Assembly: GCA_002104945.1 (NCBI GenBank)
Contig: MCFH01000005.1
Coordinates: 744,001-808,000 of the forward strand
Source of the DNA: Piromyces finnis
Lineage: Eukaryota; Neocallimastigomycota; Neocallimastigomycetes; Neocallimastigales; Neocallimastigaceae
Direction of reading: 5' to 3'
DNA: 64,000 nt
Positions 38,961-49,415 of this stretch are shown here, piece after piece. The notes beneath the pieces are model-generated. The model was not told where the DNA came from, did not search any database, and saw only the letters and a program-made list of their open reading frames with translations. The first letter of the stretch is position 1. Each line of letters opens with the position of its first letter. The position numbers and the translations under genes were made by a program.

Positions 38961-40215
38961 TTAATTTTTCTTAGCAACCTTTACAACCTTAACAGTTTTC
39001 TTAGTAGTTTTCTTGGTTGTTTTCTTTGTAGTTGTGATCTTTTTTGTAGTTTTTTTGGTTGTTTTCTTTGTAGTTGTTGTCTTTTTAGTAGTTTTTTTAG
39101 TGGTGATAGGTTTCTTAGTTGTAGTAATTTTTTTTGTTGTAACAGGTTTCTTGGTTGTAGTGATTTTCTTGGTTGTAATAGGTTTCTTGGTTGTAGTGAT
39201 TTTCTTTGTTGTAACAGGTTTCTTAGTTGTAGTAGTTTTCTTTGTTGTAACAGGTTTCTTGGTTGTAGTAGTTTTCTTTGTTGTTTTCTTGGTAGTAGTA
39301 GTTTTGACATTTGATTTACATTGTGAAGAAATATTGAAAGTTGTACCTTCTTGAACTAAACTTTGACTTACCTTAACTATCATACTAATATTAAGACCAC
39401 TAGTATTTTGACATATTTTACTTTTAAGTTTATTGACATTTCCATATGTAATGCCGAAAACAGCTTTTCCTTGATTAAGGAAATTTTTATAATTTTTGCA
39501 TTCGTTGTAATTTACACAGCTTTCATTGATAGCAAAATCGAAATATTTACCAACTTCATTTATCATAAATAAAGAATTTTTTAAACCAATTGATAGTCCT
39601 AAACTGTGAGCAGTATTGGCTAACCAAATTGCATAATTGATTTCATCTTGTTTAGTTAATTTCAATTTTTTATTTTCAGGTTGACTATAACCATCTAAGT
39701 TATCAACTTCAATTGCATCACATCCTTTATTGGCAGCAATTTGCATTCTGTTTTGAATTAAAGGTTTAAGTTCTTTTTTACGAATGTCAAGCCATCTTTC
39801 AGATTCCCAACCGTCGTAAACACTTCCAACTAATCCTTTTACATTATAAAATTTCTTTTTATCATCACGATGATCTTCAATAGTTCCTCCAGAGAAATAA
39901 CAAATAACCTTTTTATTAGCTTTGTGAATATTGTTGATTAAGGATTGTTTAATATTAAAATCCATATCAAGTACGTTGGCCTTTTCTTTAGATCTATTAT
40001 TTTAAATAAAATATTTATATTTCATTAAATATGAATAAATATGCAAAAACGTTATTTTAATTAATATATTATATATCTACTTACAAGTTGAAACTGTTAG
40101 ATTCTAATACATAATTCCAACTATCACCTTGCTTTGGCTTCCATACGGTTTTAGCATCAATACCACTGAATACTAAAGATAAAGTAATTAATGCAGAAGA
40201 AAATGAAAATTTCAT
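38961..40215 (-). CDS. GH114 polygalactosaminidase-like protein 1, Thr/Lys repeat tail
   Basis: Secreted glycoside hydrolase family 114, a TIM-barrel family with endo-alpha-1,4-polygalactosaminidase activity. Exons right to left: 40085-40215, 38961-39993; 1164 nt, 387 aa. Signal peptide about residues 1-20, then the usual WKPKQGDSWNYVL start. The catalytic domain has KKVICYFSGGTIEDHRDD, ERWLDIR, CDAIEVDNLDGY (135-146), SIGLKNS, FAINESCVN (NESC 200-203) and KAVFGITYGN; acidic residues in the CDx4DNxD and NExC motifs are those the family uses for catalysis. From about 274 to the end the protein is a 12-residue repeat of TTTKKPVTTKKI type and finishes VVKVAKKN. Unlike the other six copies it has no transmembrane helix, so it is probably released or bound by its strongly basic tail. 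Its core is closest to copy 7. Confidence 0.9.
39010..39300 (-). repeat. 36-bp coding minisatellite (Thr/Lys tail)
   Basis: Direct repeats coding for TTTKKP(V/I)TTKK(I/T) units, about five recognisable copies flanked by degenerate TTKK units. Third positions vary, so it is not a very recent expansion throughout. Confidence 0.85.
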
Positions 40216-40677
40216 CTTTATATTTATATTAGGTAAAATATTTATTTCTTATTTCTTTATTATTTTATTTTTTTATATGAAATATACTATATGAATATAA
40301 ATTATTTATTAAAATAAAAATTTAATTTATAAGGAGGCCTTATTATACTTTAAAATTTTACTTTAATAAACAAATTTTATAATTTTATTAAAACCTTTAA
40401 TTTAAAAGTTCTAATAACAGTAAGATTATTAAAATTAAATGAATCTTATTAAAAATAAATATTATAATTATTTATATTTAACTCTTCAAAGTTAATATAA
40501 ATAATCTTGATAGTATAAAAAATATTTATTTTAAATATAAATATTATACATAAATATACAATATTTATATTTTTTAAAACTTTAAAAAAAAAAATAAATA
40601 AATGTAGACAATCCTTTTTTTTATAATAATATTTAAAAAAATCAATGTTACACAATGAAAGTTAAACTTTTAGCCAA

Positions 40678-40682
40678 CCAAT
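40678..40682 (+). promoter_or_regulatory. CCAAT element upstream of GH114 copy 1
   Basis: Sits in AGCCAACCAATT about 460 nt before the start codon, CCAAT on the plus strand. All seven array genes have a plus-strand CCAAT within 600 nt of the ATG. Confidence 0.3.
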
Positions 40683-41515
40683 TAAAGTATTATTTTATAA
40701 TTTAAAACTCAAATTAATTAAAAAAAAAAAAGAATTGTAACAATAATACATATTAAAACTTAAATCAATAACAAACTTAATGTTTTAAAAAAAAATGAGT
40801 ATAATGAATGTAAAAATATTTTACTTTAAATTGGCATATTTTCTGTTTTTTTTTTTTTATTTTTATTTTTATTTTTATTTTTATTTTTATTTTCTATTTT
40901 CTATTTTTTATTTCATTTTATTAATAACTAACAATAATAAAACATAAAAATATAGAAACATAAATCAGAATAATTTACAAAAACAAAAATTGCATCGACT
41001 TAAAACCTTTTTTTAAAAATTTAATATATATAAATTACGTAATAATTTTTAATAATAATTATGAGTATGAATAAATTAAATTTTTTTATTTTTTGAAATG
41101 TAAAGTGGATAATTAAATATAATTAAACAAATGGCAAAAAATATACTTATCCATTAAGTTGCTTTGGTGTAATTGATACTTTATTTTTAATAAAACTTAT
41201 TTCAATTTAAAACAATTATATTATTGGAAAATAAAGCATAGTATTTAATATTATATCATAATGATTATAGATTTATATAATAAAAATAAACCACGTTATA
41301 AATATGGATAATGAAAATAGAGTGGACTTTTTTTCTTGTATATACTATTATATATAAGACTAAGTTAATTATTAATAAAATAATAAAATGCTAATCATTA
41401 ATTATAAATTTACACCATTAAGATAAAACTAAAGATGAAATTACTTTTGTTATTTTTAACCTATACTATTCCTATACTACATATTCTTTATACAAAAATA
41501 TATTTATCTATTTTA

Positions 41516-41690
<175 letters not shown>

Positions 41691-42215
41691 AATTAAAATT
41701 TATATAATAAAATACGATAAAGTTTTAAATTAAAATCCAATTACAATACTAAATTTTTTTGGTCACAAAATTTATAATAAAACAAAAAAAAAAATTCAAA
41801 ATATTTAGAATTTAGGATTTATATGTTATTTTCATAATTTATTAAGATACATATACTATTATTTTTCAATAATAATTTTTATATCTAATTTACTTAATAA
41901 ATTCTATTTTTATAATTAAATAAATAATTTATAAATATTATTTTATCCTATATATAAGAGAATAAAAGTATTTATATTTTTGTTAAAACTATATATAAAA
42001 TTGAGTTTGTTTATTGCATACTATATATACTATATAATATAATAAGTTTACTTTGTAAAAAATAAAATAATTTATATAATGATTTATAAATAAATAATTT
42101 AATTTTAATTTTTTTAAAAATATCTTTTATGGTGGGAAAAGAAAAAATTTAAATAAATTTTATATACAAGTGATTCTATAAATTGTAATATATTAAAATT
42201 CTATTTAAAACTCAT

Positions 42216-44663
42216 TTAATTTCTAGTAAATCTTCTGGAAAGTGAAGAAGCTTTTCTTGAGAAGCCTCTTTTAATATTTTGATACTTTCTTGGATTTTTT
42301 TTGAGGAACGCTAAAATTGCAGCAGCACCTAATACAGATCCTGTAATAGCAACACCAGTTACAATTGTTTTTGTATTTCCTTTATTATTTTCAGAGTCAA
42401 TTTGTTCCTTAATTATTCCACTTTCTTTATTGTTAATGTTAACAAGAGTAGAACCATTGTCATCATCTTCAGATAATTCACCATTATCATCGAGAATAGA
42501 TGGGTTAGAGTTTCCGTTATTATTATTATCATTATAATTAGTGGTATTAGTAGTAATATTAACATTGCTATTGCTATCACCATTAACGGCATTATTAGTA
42601 TTGTCAACATTAGTGTTATTTGTGTTGTCGATATTATTAGTGCTACCAGTACTACCAGTGTTATTTGTGTTGTCGATATTATTAGTGCTACCAGTACTAC
42701 CAGTGCTACTTGTGTTGTCAATATTATTAGTGCTGACAATACTACCAGTGCTACTTGTGTTGTCAATATTATTAGTGCTGACAATACTACCAGTGCTACT
42801 TGTGTTGTCAATATTATTAGTACTACCAGTACTATCATTATTATCAGGTTTTTTGCCTACATTACCATTAACAAAAGTTTCATTGTCTTCTCCAATAATT
42901 GAAGCTTGAGAATCATAATGAACATCAGCATCGCTGTAGTTTGATGAATTAGTTTTATTTGAATGACTGACTGGATTGCTATTAGAAGATCCATTTGAAA
43001 CAGGAATATCTCTATTTGAAGAAGTATTAGATTGATTATTACTATTATTATTTGAATTACTAGAAGAATTATTTGAAATAGGCAATTTAATTTGTGTTGG
43101 TTTAACATCTGAAATAGTTTTATTAGATGAAGTAAATGATATATTTTGCTTAGTTGTGGAAGATGGTTTATCTTGTATATTTTGCTTTGAAGTTGCAGAG
43201 GCTGTAATTTTTGTATTTCCAACTGTAAATTTAGATGTTATTTTGGTTTTGAAATCGGTCGTTAATCTAGTATTGACTCTAGTGGTGTATTTTGTAGTAC
43301 GTCTTGTAGCTTTAGTGGTTGATATTTTAATAATAGTGGTTGTAGGTTTAACAATAGTAGTAGTGGTAGTAGTAGTTGTTGTTGTAGTCTTTTTAGTAGT
43401 AGTGGTTGTTTTTTTTGGGATTGTAGTGTTTTGCTTAGATGAACTTACTTTTCCTATATTATTTTTAGTTAAAGCATTAATTTATTTTAATATAATCATT
43501 AGTTATAGAAAATATATAAATAAGGAAAAATAATAAAATTTTTTATAATAATTTATATATATAAAGTAATATCTATTTAACTTTATATTATATTTTATTG
43601 TATCAATAGTATAAATTTACCTGAATTAAAACTTGAACCACAATACTTTTTTCCATCAAAGTAAACAGATTCTTGAACTAAACTACTTCCTGGTTTAATA
43701 ATCATACTAATTGGAAGACCATCTAAATTTCTACATAAAGCTTTTAAGTTACTAGAAAGACCGTTATATGTAATACCTAATACTGGCTTTCCAGTAGAAA
43801 GGAAGTTCTTATACCAATAACACTCGTCACGACGAATACATCCTTCATTAACAGCAAACTCAAAATGCTCACCTACAATATCAATAATATCAAGACAATT
43901 TTTTAAACCTATTGAAATTCCCAATTCATGAGCAGTCATTCCTAACCAAGTAGTGAATTTAATGGCATCATTTTTAGTAAGTGGATTAGACCAACTTTTA
44001 ACATCACTAACTTGATATCCATCGACGTTATCGACATCAATTGCATCACAACCCTTACTAACGGCTTCTTTCATACGTGCTATAAGTAAAGGCTTAATTC
44101 CATCAACACGATAATCAAGCCATCTTTCTTTGGGCCAGGCTGAATATTTATTTCTTACTAATCCACTTACTGCAGTAAATTTATTATAATCTGGACGACC
44201 TTCTTCAATTGTACCACCTGAGAAATAACAAATGACCTTTTTACCATGATTATGATATTCTTTAATGGTTTCAGCACTTTTACCATAATCAACTTCAATT
44301 ATATCTGCACTTTCTTTATTACTATTTTAAAATTTAATTTAAAATTAATTATTTTATGAAATATTTTACAATAATCATTAAATTATTAAAATTATAGAAT
44401 AAAAAAAGATTAAATAATAATAATAAATAGATGTCGAGAAAAATGATAATAATATATAATAAAATAAACCGATGTTGATTATAGTTATATTAACAGAAAT
44501 ACCAGTAATAAATATTTATTAAATCATATTATTTTTCAAATACATACATATCGAAACCTCCAAAAGCAATATTCCATGTCATACTTTGAGTTGGTTTCCA
44601 TCTAGCTTCAGCATTATCTGATAATAATAATGAAGCTAAAATTGCTGGAAAAATAAACTTCAT
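42216..44663 (-). CDS. GH114 polygalactosaminidase-like protein 2, membrane-anchored
   Basis: Exons right to left: 44548-44663, 43621-44321, 42216-43453; 2055 nt, 684 aa. Signal peptide MKFIFPAILASLLLSDNAEA, then ARWKPTQSMTWN. GH114 domain (to about 270): KKVICYFSGGTIEEGRPD, CDAIDVDNVDGY (130-141), FAVNEGC (NEGC 197-200), KPVLGITYNGLSSN, KYCGSSFNSG. An intron separates the domain from a linker of about 360 residues: first Thr-rich (TTTTTTTIVKPTTTIIK), then Ser/Asn-rich with five tandem 15-residue NNIDNTSSTGSIVST units. The helix IVTGVAITGSVLGAAAILAFL (636-656) follows, then an inner tail KKNPRKYQNIKRGFSRKASS rich in Lys and Arg. Topology is type I: enzyme outside, basic tail inside. The long O-glycosylatable stalk would hold the enzyme away from the membrane. 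Confidence 0.91.
42616..42835 (-). repeat. 45-bp coding minisatellite in GH114 copy 2
   Basis: About five near-identical 45-bp units coding for NNIDNT(S/N)(S/N)TGS(I/T)(V/G)ST. Two adjacent units are almost identical at the DNA level, suggesting recent unequal exchange or slippage. Confidence 0.92.
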
Positions 44664-44891
44664 TTTATATTTAATATTAATCAACTAATTATTTAATTAT
44701 GTATACTGTCTTTTTATTTTTTCTCTTCTTTATAATTTTCTTATAATACCTTCCTTTTCAATTTATTTCCTTTTACTTTTATAAATAATAAAATGATTTA
44801 TAAATTTAAATTTTGATTCTGTTAATCTTATTTTATATTATATTTTGAAATTTTCATATAAATATTAAATATGTAATACAAGTTAACCTGG

Positions 44892-44896
44892 CCAAT
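44892..44896 (+). promoter_or_regulatory. CCAAT element upstream of GH114 copy 2
   Basis: CTGGCCAATAG, about 230 nt before the start codon, in a stretch otherwise poor in G and C. Confidence 0.35.
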
Positions 44897-45861
44897 AGTT
44901 TTAATTTATTGTTATTATAATATATGATGAATTTAAATATTAAAATTATATTATTTAATATTTAATATTGTTGAGATAATTTAATTTTCAAATATTTAAT
45001 ATATAATAAGGGTTTATTTAATAAGTTTAATATTCTTAATTATATTAAAAAATAGATTTAAGACATCTATAACTTAACAATAGATTTTTAGTTTTTAAAG
45101 CATATTTTTACATTTTTACTTAAAAATTTTTTAATTCTATTAATGCTTTTTTTCTTTTTATTTTATATAATTATAATGTCATGTGCTTTGTTATATTTAA
45201 GATTTTTCTTTAATTAAAAAAAAAAAAAAAACGGTAGAAAATAAAAATAAAATGATATACATTAAATATAATATATTTGAAAATGATATTTTTTTATATT
45301 AATTAAAGTTTCAAAGATGAATAAAAAATATATTAATTTCTATCAAAGTTGCCATATATGAATAAATATTAAACTTCAAAAATTAAAAAAATATTTTTTG
45401 AAACATTATTAAAGAATAATAATAATTAAAAAGAAGATATATTAATAGATATATATTAACAATCTACTTAAAAATGTATACAAAATTCTTGTATTGTTTT
45501 TTTTTTTTTTTCGAAAAAATATACAGAAAAATTATGTGATAAATATTGAATTTATTTTTTTTTTAAAAAAACAATTCTTATAGAATTAAAGTCTTTCCTT
45601 TTATCTTTGTTATATATCAAAAAAAAAAAAAAAAAAAGATTAATATCAGTATTTATTCATGAATAAAAACAAATTTCATTTATACGCAATATTTATACTG
45701 TTAATAGAATTATTACCATAAATATTAAACATTATTTAATTTGAATATTTTATTTCTTAATAACTTTTAGGAAAAAATATTAACACATATAATATAAATA
45801 TAAATAGTAATTATTTAATAAGTATAAAGATTTTGTTTCATATGTTTAATACTGATGCTTA

Positions 45862-46008
45862 TTAATTTTGATAAATTTCTTTACAAGTTTTTTTTAGTAT
45901 ATGAATGATATCATTTCTACATCTAGAAGATTTTTGATTAATTTCTTTTAATAATTTCATATTTTCAGATGAATAAAAATACAATTCATTTTTTTTTTTT
46001 TTTAAATT
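45862..46008 (-). other. Short open frame of unknown nature
   Basis: Coding strand reads ENMKLLKEINQKSSRCRNDI then IHILKKTCKEIYQN and a stop, about 34 residues from the only ATG, 49 codons open in all. The composition (Cys, Arg, Ser, mixed helix-like pattern) is more protein-like than the surrounding text, and an AG precedes it at the right edge. It could be a last exon, a small protein or a relic. I recognise no family. Confidence 0.25.
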
Positions 46009-46395
46009 CTAACGTTTTTAAAATACTTTTATTATTTTTTTATTGGATATATATATTATTTTTTTTTTTTGATATTAAAAACTCAAATGAATTTTATTAT
46101 ACTAATTGCTAAAACATTAATATCAATTATATAATTACAGTTTATATAATTTAAAATTTAAATTTAAATGAAGGTTAATAATACAAATAAAATAAAATAT
46201 ATATTAAAATTTTTGAAAAGAAGAAATAAATTATTATTATTATTATTATTATTATAAAAAAAATCCTTCAAAATATATTATTTTTCTATTTGCATATTAT
46301 TATATAAATTGTAATCAAACTAAAAGTTCTTTTTTCTATTATACTATCAAAATTATATAAATGATATAATAATATCATTATGTATATTCTATTTA

Positions 46396-47775
46396 TTAAT
46401 TGTTTTCGTTTCTTTTTGTAGTAAGTCTACGTTTAACTGAAGTGGCGCTTCTTGAAATATTTCTCTTAATATTTTCGTATTGTTTTGGGTTCTTTTTAAG
46501 AAAAGCAAATATAGCAACAGCGCCAACAACTGATCCCGAAACAGCTAATCCAGCAACAATAGTGGTATTATTGTTACCTTCATCTTCATTTTTAGTTTTA
46601 AATTGATCATTAATTTCTTTATCATTTGGAGCAATTTGTTTTACAGATGAATCGTTGCCATTAATATTATTGCTGTTAGTATTACTATTATCTGCAATAG
46701 TATTATTACCACTAATAATAGATGGATTTAATCCGGCATCATTAGAAGGTATTAAGGAAGTTGCAGTTGCATTAGCAGTAGTTGGCATTATTGGTTCTTC
46801 TGGAGTAATTGCCGAGGCAACATGACCACAAGATTTAATATCATATGAATTTGTATGTTGATATAACATTTTATCCTTAAAAACATTAGTAAATGGCATA
46901 TCCTTTTGGAATTCGCAAACCTTTGGAGCATAACTTAAACTATAATTAATAGCAAATACTGGCTTTCCGGTTTTAATGAAATTTTTATAGTATTGACATT
47001 CACTTTTTCTTGCACAATCTTCAGAAATACCAAAATCAAAATACTTACCAACATTATCTACAATATCAAAACAATTCTTTAATCCAACTGCAATTCCCAT
47101 ACTATGAGCGGTATTACCAACCCAAGTAGCAAATGTAATAGCTTCTTCCTTTGTAAGTGGGTTAGACCATTCATTCTTAACTGGACGAGCTTGATATAAA
47201 TCAAGATTATCTACATCAATAGCATCACATCCCATATTAATAGCTTTTTGCATACGGGCCTTTATTATTGGTTTTAAAGAATCCTTACGTACATCAACAA
47301 AACGTTCACCATCCCATTCTGGATATTTATTTTTAACTAAACCTTCATGCTTAAAATATTCTTTGTAATCATCACGAAAATCTTCTGCTGTTCCACCAGA
47401 GAAGTAACAAATAACTTTCTTTCCTAATTTGTGGAATTCTTTAAGATGATCTTCATGAATAATATCAATTTCAACAATATCAGCTTTTTCGCTATGGCTA
47501 TTAAATTAAATTTTCAGAATATTTTATTATATATAAATGAAATATTAATAATATTCTTTTCTTTTCTTTTTTTTTAAAAAAAAAGTCTTTTAATTAAATA
47601 AGCAATTATTTAGTAATTTAAGCTATTTAATTTTTTTAAATAATTCTTTTTATTCTTACAAATCTGGATGTCCTTCATATAACATGATATTATAAGTTTG
47701 ACTTTGATTTGGCTTCCAATAAGCTTTAGCGCTTCCTAGCAATAAAGAAGCAGCAGCAAAAGTTAAATATCTCAT
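46396..47775 (-). CDS. GH114 polygalactosaminidase-like protein 3, divergent, membrane-anchored
   Basis: Exons right to left: 47660-47775, 46396-47497; 1218 nt, 405 aa, the shortest anchored copy. Signal peptide MRYLTFAAASLLLGSAKA, then WKPNQSQTYNIML. GH114 blocks: KKVICYFSGGTAEDFRDD, ERFVDVR, CDAIDVDNLDLY (129-140; Leu where other copies have Gly), FGISEDC (SEDC 197-200; Ser where others have Asn). After KPVFAINYS the domain departs from its paralogues: the ISMI(I/V)K segment is replaced by FTNVFKDKMLYQHTNS. The acidic catalytic candidates remain. A short Ala/Thr/Asn linker leads to helix IVAGLAVSGSVVGAVAIFAFL (352-372) and inner tail KKNPKQYENIKRNISRSATS. Possibly altered in specificity or activity. 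Confidence 0.88.
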
Positions 47776-47956
47776 CTTAAATTTATATTTTATTTTTTGT
47801 TTTTAATTATTTTTCTTTATTTTATTTAATTATAGCTTTAATATTTTTTATTTATATATTTTTTATTTATTAATTTATTTTAATTTTTTTATTTAAATTT
47901 ATAATGTAGGTTCAAACAAAGTATATTTATACAAAAATTTTTATTTTATTATAAAA

Positions 47957-47983
47957 CCAATGTATCACAAAAAATCAGCCAAT
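47957..47983 (+). promoter_or_regulatory. Two CCAAT elements upstream of GH114 copy 3
   Basis: CCAAT at 47957-47961 and again at 47979-47983 (CAGCCAATTA), 182-208 nt before the start codon, two helical turns apart. Confidence 0.35.
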
Positions 47984-48686
47984 TATTTAAAGATATTATA
48001 AAAATTTTATATGAATTGTTGCGATAAAATATACATAAATTATCATGATAATTATTCTATTCTAATTAGATATAGAAATAGAAAGGATTAAATATTTCAA
48101 TTATAATCTATTAATTTACAATAATAATTAAAGTTTAATGATGAATTTAGAATCATTTTATTATTTATCTTTAAATAATACTTTTTTTAATGTAAAGCTC
48201 AATTATATATTATAATGTAATCCAATGTTAGAAAAAAAAACTTTTATTTACCAACCTTTTTTGAAAAAAACTTCACCAATTCTAAATTATGATAATATTT
48301 TATGCATATTAAAGTTAAAAAACTTTAATTAATAATAAAATACATTTTATTGTTTTTTTTTAAAAAAAAAATTTTATATGATGAATTATCATTTATATTA
48401 AATGGTATTTTAATTTTATTAGTAATAATTATGTTAATAATAACAATATATATAATATATTATTATATATTATATATAATATTTTAGTAAAAAAAAAAAG
48501 GGGGATGATCAATATATTATTAATTAAATGATATACAATATTGATAAATATGTATCAATTAATATCGTAATGTAATAATAATATAAATTGCTTATAATTT
48601 TCATTTATCACTTTTTTTGTTAATGACTTATAAAAGAGTCATCTATAATACCATTTTTAAAACTTTTTATTATTTAAATTTCCATA

Positions 48687-48731
48687 ATCCATTGATAGTA
48701 TTGAAAAAAAAAAAACTTTCAATACTATCTT
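48687..48731. repeat. Inverted repeat, about 14-bp stem around an A run
   Basis: GATAGTATTGAAA on the left and TTTCAATACTATC on the right are exact reverse complements, separated by about ten A/C bases. Not a terminator in a fungus; possibly a small hairpin RNA or chance. Confidence 0.6.
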
Positions 48732-49415
48732 TTATCAAACATTTCTTTTTATTCAAAAATAAATAAATAAAAAAAAGCAATATTTTATATATTTTATTTT
48801 ATTTACTATTTATTTTATTAGTAATTTTTATTAATTATTAATATACACAATTTAATTTGTATAAGTGATACCAAAAAATTATTATTATATATTGTTGCTA
48901 TTTTTTTTTTTTTTACATTAAATATAGCAATTAAATTATATTATATTTTATATTAAATATATGATTATAACATATTTTAGTTCTAAAATATTTTTTTAAA
49001 AACTAATTTTTTCTTTTATTTTTATATTAACATTAATAATAAAATTATTATGGAGTTTTTTTTTTACAACTATACAGTCATACTTTAATTACAGTAATAA
49101 TAATAATTTTTTAACTATTATTATTATTATAAATCTTAGCATTTGACTATATAATATTATTTAATTATATTATTTAATTTAAATAATAATATAGATGAAA
49201 TGAATATTTATAATATTAAATACCTATCTCCTTAGGACTTCTATTACTCTATTATACTATATTAAAAAAAATATAAAATTAATCAAATAAAAAATTCGAT
49301 TTTAAGTAAATTAATCAAAATATTTATCCTTTTTATGTTATACTTTAATAATACATTAAAGAATAGAACTAAAAAGATTAGATATTGTTAGTTGCAATTA
49401 CAGACATCAACAAAA

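Larger units (their letters stand above)
44664..46395. other. GH114 array spacer 2
   Basis: 1.7 kb: promoter of copy 2 and 3' flank of copy 3. Contains a CCAAT motif 230 nt upstream of copy 2 and a short minus-strand open frame (45862-46008) described separately. Confidence 0.6.
47776..49415. other. GH114 array spacer 3
   Basis: 1.6 kb: promoter of copy 3 and 3' flank of copy 4. Two CCAAT motifs near 47957-47983; the rest is A/T-rich. Around 48660-48730 a pair of complementary words (TTGATAGTATTGAAA and TTTCAATACTATC) flanks a short A run and could form a hairpin. Confidence 0.6.

Noticed and set aside
39013-39354. Plus-strand Val/Phe-rich frame opposite GH114 copy 1
   Set aside because: Antisense of the Thr/Lys repeat; composition follows directly from the coding strand. 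The same applies to hydrophobic frames opposite the other GH114 stalks, e.g. 42541-42909, 49504-50118 and 57429-57767.
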